Positions 10,565 to 21,422 of a DNA stretch of 64,000 bases are shown here, piece by piece. The stretch covers positions 630,001 through 694,000 of the forward strand of contig NC_090124.1 in the NCBI RefSeq assembly GCF_023973825.1, written 5' to 3'. Made by a program: the position numbers and the translations under genes. Below the pieces are notes generated by a model, which was not told the origin of the DNA, made no database searches, and was given only the letters and a program-made list of their open reading frames with translations. The stretch is from Plasmodium brasilianum (Eukaryota > Apicomplexa > Aconoidasida > Haemosporida > Plasmodiidae). Position 1 is the first letter of the stretch. The number at the start of each line of letters is the position of its first letter.

Positions 10565-13500
10565 ATGTTGAGCAAGCAACTACACGACCTGCGAATACAA
10601 AAGCAGGTGCAAATATTTGAAGACAAACACATTGATAAACTAACAAGAAATAAATATAGGCTATTTAGAAATATTTATAAGAGTATTATAGTGTCCCCAT
10701 TGCATTTAGTATCAATAAAGAAAGTGTTAGAAAATTTGATAAGTATAAATAAATCATTTGAAGAATTTGAAAACTTATTTTATGTGGAAGAACAGAATAC
10801 GGTACACTGTTTTTATGATGAAAATGAAAAAAGAGAAATTGAAATATACTTAAAGCATCGTGAATTTTTAACAGTAGAAGAAGAGAAGATAATTTTTAAA
10901 AAAATTAAAGAATTTTTAAAATTGTGTTCTCTATATTCAAATAAAAATGAAGTTAAAATTCTGATCGAATTTCTAATATATAAATATGAAATTAATGTAA
11001 AGTGTAGTCAGGATATTTTACTGTGTATTTTACCCAACATTTTTTTAGTAGAACTAAAAAATATTTTAGAAATTATATACATAGAAGGAACATCACCCTT
11101 TTTTTTTATAAATAATTTTAAACATGACCAATTAAAAAATGTAGACAAATCTGTTTTTTTGCAACATATAAAAAGGAATAATGCTATTTATAAAATTTTA
11201 TTTGAGTATTTAATAGAATTAATCTTTAGTTCTAGTTGTGACAATGCAATCGTTAGAAAGAAGGAAACGCACATTCCATATATAAATTTTTTTATCACCA
11301 TTACAGAAGATATTGTTAATAGTTTCATTGACATGCCCATTTATATAGTTGAATTTTACTGTAACGTGCTTCTTGTATTAATAAGCAATTCAAAAAAGGT
11401 CTTTGATTTGCTTGGGAAGAAGATATGTAGTGCGATAAAAGTAAATGAAATGAATTCAATGAACAGCTTAGTACAAGAAAAAGAGAATATTTTTCTTCTG
11501 CAAATTCAAAATTGCTGTCAATTTTTAGAAAAATTTTTGAAAATTTTTGATGTTGCTATGTTTAAATGCAAAAAAGAATTTGATTTATCATTTTTAAAAA
11601 ATAAAATATTTTTGTTTATAAATTATGACTTTCTCTCGCTTCATGAAAATCGAATAAGGGAAAATTCGTTATGTTCTTGTTTTGTAAAATGTCTAATTGT
11701 TTTACTAAATATAATATACAAAAATACGTACAAAATATCATTCAGCAGTTATTTTAAAGAAACACAAGGGGATCTTCAATATAGTGATAACACAATGGAG
11801 CAACTAGAACAACAACAGCAGCAGCAACAACGGCAGCGAAGTGATGAGAAACACATTATGAACATAATAAATTTCGTAAAAGAAAACAAAAAAAACTGCT
11901 TTGACAGTAGATTGGACGCCATTATAGAGGATGGAAAAATGCTAGTAAAACTTTTACAAATATTTTATGAGTTAAATGATGCATACGAAGTTATTGACAA
12001 TTTAATAAAAATTATTTTGATAAAAAGCTATTCCATGAAGTTAAATTTGGACCGATTAGACCTTATATTTTCCCTTTTACAAAATAAAGAAAATTATAAA
12101 TTTACCATAATATTTATAGTTAATTTAATATCCTTTTATATATACCTTATTAGAAGAGAAGCACATAAAAAGAGTGATAAAGAAGGAACAGAGGGTATAA
12201 CAGGAACAGTAGGTACAGCTGATATGGAGGAGGCAATTGAAGAAATGAAATTGGAACATGTGGACACCTTAGAATTGTTACTTAGAAAATATTGTTTTAG
12301 TAATACCCTAAATAACAGTGTAGTATATAGAACGCACTTTTATGAAATAGTTAAATATTTTATATGTGAAAATAGCGAATTATTTAAAAAGAAAATATTA
12401 TTATTTGAAGTTTACAGCAAAATAGATGAGCATTTGTTAAAGCTTATTAACATGTTTAGTAACAAATTGAATATTGTCAAAATTTTTAACCATGTTAATG
12501 AAGAAAAAGTAGATATCGGTGATCCTGAAATTGTTGAACAAGCTCTGAAGAGCATTAAGTTTATTTATAATTATAGGTTGAGAGCAAAAAAGAAAAAGAA
12601 TTCAAATGAGGAACAAATAGTAGAGGGAAGGGAGAAAGAAACCCAGAGAGAAAGAAGAACTGGTGAACAGTGCTGTGAACAAAGTCAAAAAATAATCCAA
12701 GAAACAAGCAGCCAACAAAGCCAAAGAGGAAATCAAACGAAAGACATATTCGTAAAAGACTTCCTTCCGTTGGGGTTCATAGAAAAAGGAATACAAAATA
12801 TTGAAAAATCAAAAGGATTCCTCGAATGTTTATATGCAAGGGTTGTTTATCTTTTAAAAGAGAATAAAATGTTATTTACTGATTATGTACAGAAGTATAA
12901 AATAGAGTTGATAAGTCTTTTTCCATCCAAAAAATACTTATATCGAATAATTTTTGACGCATTTAAAGAATTGAAACTTCATAATTTTTGTGAAATGGAT
13001 AAAAATCGCAATAAGATATTTTTGAAATTTTACATACAATTATTTATGATAAAACTGATAAAGATGCACAATAAAAATAAAGAAAAATTGAAAAAGGACA
13101 AATTTTTTAAAAATTTTATTAATATCAACTTTTCTTTTTTTTTTATAATATATGATTGTGAAAATAATAAGGATTTGTACATAAGTAATTCCTTTTTTTC
13201 ACGAGATATTGTACACGGAATTTTCCAGTTAACAAAAAATTTCTTTTTTCTTTTGTGCAAATTAAAGAATGTCAGTTGTTACAATTTTGATGATTTCATC
13301 CAAATGCAAATGAAGCAACAAAGATACAAAACCATTGAAAATTTTGTAAAGCATAGTGTTCCTTTTCGCACCAATATCTTGATTAGAATACTATATTTTT
13401 TTTCAAATGTGGACCTATTTAAATGTTTTGGATCCTGCAATACAGAACTGAACACAACTCGTTATGAAGCACATGAAGTAGATGAAGGAGAATTAAATCA

Positions 13501-16500
13501 GATCAATGAAAATATTTTAACCGTATCTACGAAAGTATCATTAGATAATGAATCTAATGATGACTATGAAATCTGTAAAGAGAAAGAAATTAAACAACAT
13601 GTGGAAAAAAAAAAATTAAGAAATTTTTTATTAAGAATATTTAAAATTTTATTCGTTAATATGGATAACAAGAATTTCAGTTATTATGCTTATACTAGTA
13701 AAAAAATGTACATGAGCGTAGTAGAATCATTTCAAAAAACAATAGTACAGTTTAATAACATTGACCCTTCAGTAACTTATTTCTTATATTTCAAATGCCT
13801 TAATTTATTTTATATGAATAGCACGTATTTAAAATTTGTGTGTGATACTTTAGATTACTTTATTTTTTTATATAACGTTGATAATATAAAAAAGTATATA
13901 AAGGATATTAATATGATGACCAATGCCGCTATAGAAATATACAAATACTTGAAAAAAAGAACGAGGAAATTAGATATAAAGAATTATTATGGAAATTGTT
14001 TCATGGGTATAATAATTCTTTGTACTCCATATGTTTTTTCTAGCACGAGAATTAGATATGTTATCAATAAAGCCAAAAAAATAAATGATAAAAAACGTGT
14101 AGTTATAGATTATCATATTTTAAATACATTGTTTGATAGAAGCAGAATTATGAAAAACGCAGGAATTTTTCATTTACTAGACAATGTGGAAAGTTGTCCC
14201 AGTTACCCAGAAAATTATATAACTGATGGCATCAGGAGGAATAAAGTTGTTAACGAAGCTAACTTTGTAGATGATAATAATAGCGCTAGTAATACTGTTA
14301 ATAATAGTAATGATATTAGTAATAGTGTTAATAATAGTAATGATATTAGTAATATTGTCAGTAATAGTAATAACAGTAGTAGTAATAGTAAAGAAGAAAA
14401 GGGTGTTTGTCTTATGACAGGTGATAATAATAAGAATGAAGTAATAGGAAATATAGAAGATTCATTAGAACCATTATGTAATGAATATACTGTTCACGTT
14501 CATTCTCTTATTTACGGGCGAAAATGGGATAGACGCAAACCTCAGTGTTATGAAGTTATTAAATATATTTTATTTATATTTGCCTATTTAAATAAATATT
14601 TTTTTAATGTATTATTATCAAATTTCCATGTTGATATTTTTTACAACAGTATTGCAGTGTACTTCTTAAAAAAAAATTTAATACTCATACATTTAAGAAG
14701 AATTATGCAAAGAAATTCGTACCCATATAAAATAACAAAAATATATAAATTGATATTAAGCATGAATTGGAAACTCTTTTACAAATACGAGTACATCTAC
14801 CCCTTTCTATATTTAATAGATTTTTATGTTAATGTGTTAGACAGTAGCTATCTGAGGAAGGCGAAAGTGGAGCGTTTAAATGATAGTAACATAGGCGCTT
14901 CGAATACCAATGCGAAGAGCATTATGAACAATGGTTTAAATTACGGTGGACCAGTAATCGAAAGAAGTAGTATTAAGAGTGCCGAGAATAAAAAACTAAA
15001 TGAGAAAGTGAAATATATGAACAGAAAGTTACTTAAAGAATTTAGTTTACACTATTCTAGTAAGACCTCAAAGAAACCTATAAATATAATAAAGCTTAGA
15101 AAAATGAAAAGAATTAAATATTCAGCTATCTTGAATAATCCAAATATTGAAGAGATGGATAAAAAATTTTTTCAAAATCTGAGAGGCTTTTTCAAATATC
15201 ATGAACAACTTATTGAACATTTCTACTTTGATAAAGAAAGTGAAATAAGGGCTATGTGTGAGTTAATAATTAAGAGAATAATAGAATACAATAACGATAT
15301 ATTAATAATTCAGTTATTATCTATTAAGAATTTTTGTACTAGTTCTTTATTTAAAAAGGATATACGTTCATGTATTGAAAAATTAGATATATATAATTTT
15401 ATGTTATTTAAAGAATTATTTTCAAATAAGAAGGATCACAATTATAATTCCATATTGTTAATGTGCAAAAATGTGAAGAGTGTAGCAGAGAAAAACAAAT
15501 TATTACTTTTTATAGAAACACATGTAGTGAAAAAAAAAACAAAGGGATCTCTTCGTTGTTTGAGTATTTTGAAAATTCTTATTATGTTATCAGACAATAA
15601 TATAAATATTAGTAGTGATAATAATAGCTTGAACAATATTCATCATTATGTAGAATTTGTGAAAAATCATATAAAAATTTTTAAAAGAATATCAGTGTTT
15701 ATAGAGACAAATAATATTTTATTTTTAAAAATAATCAAATATATAACAAATATATGTACCCTTATGTGTAATGTACCCGAACTAATAACATATCATTTAT
15801 CGTTAGTTAAAAACAATTTCCTATCAGATATTGTTTCGTTATTTTCTAAAAATATCTATTTCTTTTATGAAGACATATCCTCACATATGAAATCTCTCTC
15901 ATATGCCTTTAACAAACTTATAAAAAAAAAAATAAGGCTTTTTGTGGATTCTCAAAGGAAGCAATATTTAAAAGGGGCATCAACATTGGAAGGGGTATCA
16001 TCTTTGGATGAGGCTTCAACTGTAGCTGAGATATCAACTATAATTGAGGCTTCAACTATGGCAGATGCTTCAACCGTGTTAGAAGATGCAGATAAAGAAA
16101 AGCAAACAAAGAGCCAACTCACTGACGGTAAGAAGAGACAAAACGAGCAGATATGTAGCCCAAAGGATGAATGCAGTATACGTGAAGTTTCTTTAAAAAA
16201 AAGGAAGTTAACTAATTATAATTCGCTTTCCCATTGTTCAGTATCAGAAGATGAAACACTTAGAACACTGATTGTTCATAAAAAAAAAAAAGGTAATCGT
16301 TGTTACATGGAACATTTTGTACAGAATGAGGGAGAAGCAGATATGATTAGCCATTATCATTTACACATATTTGCATTTATATGTACATTTATTAATAGAA
16401 TTTTTAGAAACGAGATTATAGATTTACAATATTTCATAGTTTTGATGAAGAACTTAATGTTCTTGTTTAATAAAAATTACAGCTCGTATGTCATATCAAT

Positions 16501-19500
16501 TTGTTTTATAAATTTTATTATAAAAATTAAAATAGAAGATTTACACGCATGCACACATTACATAACAGATGTTCTTAATATATATTATTCTCATGACATA
16601 ACTTATTGTATCAGCAACCATTTGTTGTTGTTTCTTTCATTGTATTTATGCCCTCATTCATTTGTAAAAGATAAATTAGTGCAAAATGACCAAGTTAACA
16701 AGTTAAAGAAAAGGGGAAAAGTAAATACTAGCTATAATGACAATACTATTGGGTATGTAGAACATTTTGGCAGTATTAATAAGGAAAATTATAATAGTGA
16801 GCTTGAAAATAACAAGAGAATAGGTATAATTAATAGAACTACTTCTTACCCCGCTTATGTACAAACTAAGCTAAAATACATCAAACCACATTTAAAAAAA
16901 GTGAAGAATATGAAACTTTTATGTTTGAAAATTATTTCCTTAATTTCAATTATTAATTCATCAAATAAAAGTAGTATCAAATTAATTTCATATTTTATAT
17001 ATTTTTCCACTTTTCAAAACTTTATTCTCTGTTTTTGTTTTGCTAAAGATAAAGTTATCAATAAGAGGTTGAACATATTGTTCAAGAAATTCGCTTTTCG
17101 AAATACAGATACATTCATATTGGCACATATTCTGAGCAACTTTAAAGTCAGCGCTCGTGCTTCATGCAATTTATGTAATTACTTGAGGGAAAAAGGCATG
17201 GGTGATCAAGAAGAGAAAGAAGAGGAGGAACAAGTTGAAGTTAAGGTTGATGTAGCAGCAGGAATATCCGGTCAAAGGAGCGTGGAGCGACCGAAGAATA
17301 ATAAACAGAACGATGTGCACTATTTTGAGAATTTATTTTTGTATAAATTTTTGTTTTACCTGAACAAGCAAAAAGAGTACATGGCATTCAACGAAGGATA
17401 CAAAAAATATATGAAGCATAAAGAAAATTTGGAAAGCACAAATCAAGGTGCTGTTAACGATTTAGATAACAGTCATTTCGCTTATAATATATTTAACGAT
17501 ATTCTGAATATGGAGATAGAAAATAATGGAGATGATGTTGACAGTGGCAGAAGTACTAATAATAACAGGGGTAGTTGTAAAGTTAGCGATATAATAAACA
17601 GGAAACTCTTAACTTTTTATGATTTTATAGTGAACAAGCTGTTGAACATAAACTATGCTGTTGGTTCGCGCCTTTTTAATGAAATTATTGTGTTCATTAA
17701 TCAAAGAATAAACAACCACATAGACGCAAAGCACATATTTGATGCTATAATGTATTCTTTATATAACCAAAAAAACAAAAAGTCATTTTCAATTTTGAAC
17801 GAAATATATATACATAATATATTCAACAAAGCACTGTTCAAAATAAAGTTAGATAATTCTATGCAAATTTTAATTGTGTCAAAAATAAATGAAATATTAA
17901 GAAATCTGTTTGAGAAATATTACTTAGTTTTTGGAAATGAAATGAATGAAAGGAAAAAAAGATATGAAATAGTTGAGGAAGAATATTATGGGGAAGACAC
18001 AGAGGAGGAAAATTGTGATGATTCTTCAAGAGAGAACAGTAGAACAAATAGCACAACGAATAGTAGTAATATCAAAAAGGGTAAAAAGAAAAAATCGTTG
18101 TACTCAGAAATGGACAAGATATATGAAGAGTATAAAAAATACACAGCACATGTAGGTACAATAAATGAGATTACAACTAGTGATGAAAAAGATTATAATT
18201 GTACGTTGGCATATACTGGTGCCTTTTCTTCCAACCTTTTTGATATAAATTCCTCAGGTTCAAAGGTCAACATAAATGATAACAACTGCATTAATAATTA
18301 CGAGGAAGAGGACAATGGGTATATGAAAAATATTGTAGAATATGAATATGGTTCAGGTGAAATTCTGTATATAAAAGATACAAACAGATGTAAGGACTTA
18401 AACAAAATTTTTTTTATAGATAGTTATTATTTAAATACAATTTTAAAATGTATATGTTCCCTGTTAATTAATTTCCCCTTATTCACAAAGAAACGAATGA
18501 TTGAATTGTTCTGTGCTTTATTTTTAAATAACAAAAGATATATATTAATGAATGAGAAGAATTTACTTAAGAGTAATTTCTATAATTTTAGCAAAGACAA
18601 AAAAGTAAAGCATATCAATAAAATTGTTATAAACCCTTTAAAAAAATTAAGTATATATCATTTATTTTTTATATTCTCAAATAATGATATTAAAAGTTGC
18701 TTAGAAAATATAACTAATTATTACCAGAAGAATTCGAATCTTTTTGAAAATCCAACTAGAATATATGATCATAATGGATCACTTGTTCTTAATAACTCTT
18801 TGTTTATATATCAACATCTGCTTGTATTTGCGCATTTTTTTGGTGCTAGCTACAACATAATCAGCGATTTAGGCCTAAAATTATTATTTCTGTTAATAAA
18901 CTGTTATATAAGTAACTGTTATAAATATATCGCAAGTCTCTATGAAAAACATCAAGGTAAAATAATGAATTTAAACAGCCATGATTTCTGTTGTTATAGT
19001 GTTAAATACGATGTATCAAATCATATAGGGAATAAGACACAAGATGAGATGCTTATTGATCTTAGGGTAGAAGAACAAAATATAGTAACATCACTATTAT
19101 ATACATCATCCAAGATTAAGCTGACTTGTTTACAAGATTTATTTAGTAGACTCGTCTCATGTTTCGAACGAAAGATTTTTGAATCTAACGCATCTAATAT
19201 TTTGGAATGTTATAAAACAGTCTATGAAAGAAGAATATATTTTATATACTTTTACAGGCTCTATCAAAACTTTGGTTCAATTTTAAGTAACAGGAGCAAG
19301 TACCTACTTGATCTACTCAACAATATCAAGCTGACTTTAATAGCATGTCAAAAGAATAGTGAATGCATATATGAAGGAAGCAAGTTCAGAATTACTGGAA
19401 ACAACAGTGGTAGTTGGAATAACAATAATGATAGTTCCCTTTTGAGGAATGAGACAGAAGAAAGAAAAGATGAGAACTATGGTAGAAATCGCGAAAATAA

Positions 19501-20152
19501 AGAAGACGAGGAAGATGAAAAATTTCCCAAATTTACAAATGATGTCGAAGACAATGTAGAACGAAAGAATAGAAAAAATGTCTTAAAAAATAAATGGTAT
19601 TGGTTTGATCTTGGATATTGTGCATTAATTTGTTTATATGAAATTTTAAAAAATGAGAAAAAAAATCAAACAAATATTACACCTGTTTTTTATGAAATTT
19701 GTTTGGACCATGTTATAGACTGTTTTAACTTCTTTGTATATTTACCAAGAGTTCATGTAAATTATGACGTCCAAAATAATGTTAATGAAGATATAATAAG
19801 AAACAGTGAGCATATTGATATGAAAAAAACGTCCATTATTTTATTAGACATACTCAAATTAATTTTATTTGAATTATATTCTTTATATCTTAACGATCCA
19901 TCAAAAATACAAATTATGACTATGAGATTATCAATTAAAAATGATAATAATAATGCTAGTACTAAAATTACCATAGCTATCATATTAACATTAAAATATA
20001 TTTACGAAACAATTGGCTATAAAGAATTATTCTTTTCTCTTCAAGATTTGTATCAAATATTTTCTGAACTAAATGATCATCCAGATGATGAAATTGAGCT
20101 CATATCCAAGAAGTGGTTTAATGAGATAAGCAAATATACGGGGAGGACTTAA
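10565..20152 (+). CDS. UTP10: UTP10/HEATR1-like SSU-processome HEAT-repeat protein
   Basis: One uninterrupted 3195-aa ORF. The first ~200 residues follow the UTP10/HEATR1 N-terminal pattern: a short helical leader, an FEEFENLFY block, a charged EEEKIIFKKIKEFLKLCSLY helix, then ILIEFLIYKYEINV and ILLCILPNIFLVELKNIL, matching the fungal/human stretch around WLIRRFRIH and LPYH. The last ~70 residues resemble the BP28CT end (IYETIGYKELFFSLQDLYQI, DDEIELISKKW, ISKYTGR). Between them are leucine/isoleucine-rich helical repeats broken by Asn, Ser, Glu-rich and one poly-Gln insertion (~residues 416-425). UTP10 is a U3 snoRNP/t-UTP subunit of the nucleolus that links rDNA transcription to 18S pre-rRNA processing. 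It is longer than human HEATR1 (about 2,144 aa), through low-complexity insertions. Start ATGTTGAGC is the first in frame. The assignment rests on pattern, not a search. Confidence 0.72.
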   Translation: MLSKQLHDLRIQKQVQIFEDKHIDKLTRNKYRLFRNIYKSIIVSPLHLVSIKKVLENLISINKSFEEFENLFYVEEQNTVHCFYDENEKREIEIYLKHREFLTVEEEKIIFKKIKEFLKLCSLYSNKNEVKILIEFLIYKYEINVKCSQDILLCILPNIFLVELKNILEIIYIEGTSPFFFINNFKHDQLKNVDKSVFLQHIKRNNAIYKILFEYLIELIFSSSCDNAIVRKKETHIPYINFFITITEDIVNSFIDMPIYIVEFYCNVLLVLISNSKKVFDLLGKKICSAIKVNEMNSMNSLVQEKENIFLLQIQNCCQFLEKFLKIFDVAMFKCKKEFDLSFLKNKIFLFINYDFLSLHENRIRENSLCSCFVKCLIVLLNIIYKNTYKISFSSYFKETQGDLQYSDNTMEQLEQQQQQQQRQRSDEKHIMNIINFVKENKKNCFDSRLDAIIEDGKMLVKLLQIFYELNDAYEVIDNLIKIILIKSYSMKLNLDRLDLIFSLLQNKENYKFTIIFIVNLISFYIYLIRREAHKKSDKEGTEGITGTVGTADMEEAIEEMKLEHVDTLELLLRKYCFSNTLNNSVVYRTHFYEIVKYFICENSELFKKKILLFEVYSKIDEHLLKLINMFSNKLNIVKIFNHVNEEKVDIGDPEIVEQALKSIKFIYNYRLRAKKKKNSNEEQIVEGREKETQRERRTGEQCCEQSQKIIQETSSQQSQRGNQTKDIFVKDFLPLGFIEKGIQNIEKSKGFLECLYARVVYLLKENKMLFTDYVQKYKIELISLFPSKKYLYRIIFDAFKELKLHNFCEMDKNRNKIFLKFYIQLFMIKLIKMHNKNKEKLKKDKFFKNFININFSFFFIIYDCENNKDLYISNSFFSRDIVHGIFQLTKNFFFLLCKLKNVSCYNFDDFIQMQMKQQRYKTIENFVKHSVPFRTNILIRILYFFSNVDLFKCFGSCNTELNTTRYEAHEVDEGELNQINENILTVSTKVSLDNESNDDYEICKEKEIKQHVEKKKLRNFLLRIFKILFVNMDNKNFSYYAYTSKKMYMSVVESFQKTIVQFNNIDPSVTYFLYFKCLNLFYMNSTYLKFVCDTLDYFIFLYNVDNIKKYIKDINMMTNAAIEIYKYLKKRTRKLDIKNYYGNCFMGIIILCTPYVFSSTRIRYVINKAKKINDKKRVVIDYHILNTLFDRSRIMKNAGIFHLLDNVESCPSYPENYITDGIRRNKVVNEANFVDDNNSASNTVNNSNDISNSVNNSNDISNIVSNSNNSSSNSKEEKGVCLMTGDNNKNEVIGNIEDSLEPLCNEYTVHVHSLIYGRKWDRRKPQCYEVIKYILFIFAYLNKYFFNVLLSNFHVDIFYNSIAVYFLKKNLILIHLRRIMQRNSYPYKITKIYKLILSMNWKLFYKYEYIYPFLYLIDFYVNVLDSSYLRKAKVERLNDSNIGASNTNAKSIMNNGLNYGGPVIERSSIKSAENKKLNEKVKYMNRKLLKEFSLHYSSKTSKKPINIIKLRKMKRIKYSAILNNPNIEEMDKKFFQNLRGFFKYHEQLIEHFYFDKESEIRAMCELIIKRIIEYNNDILIIQLLSIKNFCTSSLFKKDIRSCIEKLDIYNFMLFKELFSNKKDHNYNSILLMCKNVKSVAEKNKLLLFIETHVVKKKTKGSLRCLSILKILIMLSDNNINISSDNNSLNNIHHYVEFVKNHIKIFKRISVFIETNNILFLKIIKYITNICTLMCNVPELITYHLSLVKNNFLSDIVSLFSKNIYFFYEDISSHMKSLSYAFNKLIKKKIRLFVDSQRKQYLKGASTLEGVSSLDEASTVAEISTIIEASTMADASTVLEDADKEKQTKSQLTDGKKRQNEQICSPKDECSIREVSLKKRKLTNYNSLSHCSVSEDETLRTLIVHKKKKGNRCYMEHFVQNEGEADMISHYHLHIFAFICTFINRIFRNEIIDLQYFIVLMKNLMFLFNKNYSSYVISICFINFIIKIKIEDLHACTHYITDVLNIYYSHDITYCISNHLLLFLSLYLCPHSFVKDKLVQNDQVNKLKKRGKVNTSYNDNTIGYVEHFGSINKENYNSELENNKRIGIINRTTSYPAYVQTKLKYIKPHLKKVKNMKLLCLKIISLISIINSSNKSSIKLISYFIYFSTFQNFILCFCFAKDKVINKRLNILFKKFAFRNTDTFILAHILSNFKVSARASCNLCNYLREKGMGDQEEKEEEEQVEVKVDVAAGISGQRSVERPKNNKQNDVHYFENLFLYKFLFYLNKQKEYMAFNEGYKKYMKHKENLESTNQGAVNDLDNSHFAYNIFNDILNMEIENNGDDVDSGRSTNNNRGSCKVSDIINRKLLTFYDFIVNKLLNINYAVGSRLFNEIIVFINQRINNHIDAKHIFDAIMYSLYNQKNKKSFSILNEIYIHNIFNKALFKIKLDNSMQILIVSKINEILRNLFEKYYLVFGNEMNERKKRYEIVEEEYYGEDTEEENCDDSSRENSRTNSTTNSSNIKKGKKKKSLYSEMDKIYEEYKKYTAHVGTINEITTSDEKDYNCTLAYTGAFSSNLFDINSSGSKVNINDNNCINNYEEEDNGYMKNIVEYEYGSGEILYIKDTNRCKDLNKIFFIDSYYLNTILKCICSLLINFPLFTKKRMIELFCALFLNNKRYILMNEKNLLKSNFYNFSKDKKVKHINKIVINPLKKLSIYHLFFIFSNNDIKSCLENITNYYQKNSNLFENPTRIYDHNGSLVLNNSLFIYQHLLVFAHFFGASYNIISDLGLKLLFLLINCYISNCYKYIASLYEKHQGKIMNLNSHDFCCYSVKYDVSNHIGNKTQDEMLIDLRVEEQNIVTSLLYTSSKIKLTCLQDLFSRLVSCFERKIFESNASNILECYKTVYERRIYFIYFYRLYQNFGSILSNRSKYLLDLLNNIKLTLIACQKNSECIYEGSKFRITGNNSGSWNNNNDSSLLRNETEERKDENYGRNRENKEDEEDEKFPKFTNDVEDNVERKNRKNVLKNKWYWFDLGYCALICLYEILKNEKKNQTNITPVFYEICLDHVIDCFNFFVYLPRVHVNYDVQNNVNEDIIRNSEHIDMKKTSIILLDILKLILFELYSLYLNDPSKIQIMTMRLSIKNDNNNASTKITIAIILTLKYIYETIGYKELFFSLQDLYQIFSELNDHPDDEIELISKKWFNEISKYTGRT

Positions 20153-21422
20153 TACTCTTGTTTTACCGTGTAACATTGGTTATTCCTAAATTATTATCTA
20201 TTATATTTTTTTAGCATAATTTAATTTTGACATTATATATTTTTGAAAAAAAAAGAAAAAATAAAAATAATAAAAAAATAAAATAGGTACATTTAGTCAC
20301 ATTTAAACAAACCAGTATTCAGCCTATTCATTTTAAAGACACATTAATATTCTTAACGCTTTATCAAAAAATGTTAATGGTGAAAAATTTTATCAAAATG
20401 AAGAAAAAGGACTGTTTTTTTAAAGGGTCTTAATGCTTACACATGTATATCTCTTCTTATATATATATATATATTTATATTCGTATCTTAATCTAATTCA
20501 ACTTTTGAGTGTTCAAAAGTGTTATACATTAATATATTACTTTGCCATATTTGCAATTTTTAAAAGAATTTCTTATGAATATTTCGTATATATAACATTT
20601 TAATACAATTATATACATTATTTTATCTTTAAATTTTAAAATTGCCATTTGTAAAAAAGTAACACTGATCATGCACTCATTTATTTAATTGTTCGCCCAT
20701 TAACTTGTTTATTTCCCATTTGGCTATTTATTTATTTATTCATTTATTTGTGTATCCGTTCATTTGTGTATTCGTTCATTTGTGTACTCATTCATTGGTG
20801 TATTCGTTCATTTGTGTAATCGTTTATTTGTGTATTCGTTCATTCGTGTATTCATTCATTCGTGTATTCATTCATTCGTGTATTCATTCGTATGTTTATT
20901 TATCTATCTGTTTATTTAATTTAATTTTTTTTTTTTTCCCTTTATTCAGCAATCATGATAATCAGCTAAAACTCAAAAAAAATTTTAATTTTCTAAAATA
21001 TTATGTATTATTTTGTACAGAAAAATAGAACTTGCTCAAAATAGTAAAAGAAAAAAAAAATTATTGTTTTTTTTTTAAAGTATTTAAAAAATTTATTTAT
21101 AAAATTTACTTTAAAAAAAATAAACATTCCTCTAATTAAATGAATCCAAAAAAAATTTTTTAATGATTCAAGCAATAAATAAATGTAAAGCAATTACAAC
21201 ATCTATCTTTTCAAAAGATGGAAAAAGCAAAAATATTTTTTCTATATTTTTTTACAATAATATATATTAACACCATAATATTATTAGAACACATTATATC
21301 TCCATTACGTGTAAATATGCCTTTTTGTCCCTGTCACATTACTGTATATTAAATGAAGTATTAATATTTCTTCCTTTTTTTTTCTTTTTTTTCTGTAAAA
21401 GAAATAAATTTGTTATGTCAAA
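20153..21422. other. Intergenic, UTP10 to DRG1
   Basis: About 1.3 kb of AT-rich DNA lies between same-strand genes. It includes a (TA)n tract at 20458-20474 and the 16-bp minisatellite at 20741-20895. The ORF over the repeat (20705-21028) is low-complexity and has no support as a gene. No other feature was seen. Confidence 0.5.
20741..20895. repeat. Imperfect 16-bp/12-bp minisatellite
   Basis: Tandem copies based on ttcatttgtgtattcg, degrading to ttcattcgtgta towards the 3' side, about ten copies. It lies in the UTP10 3' flank and the DRG1 5' flank. Confidence 0.75.
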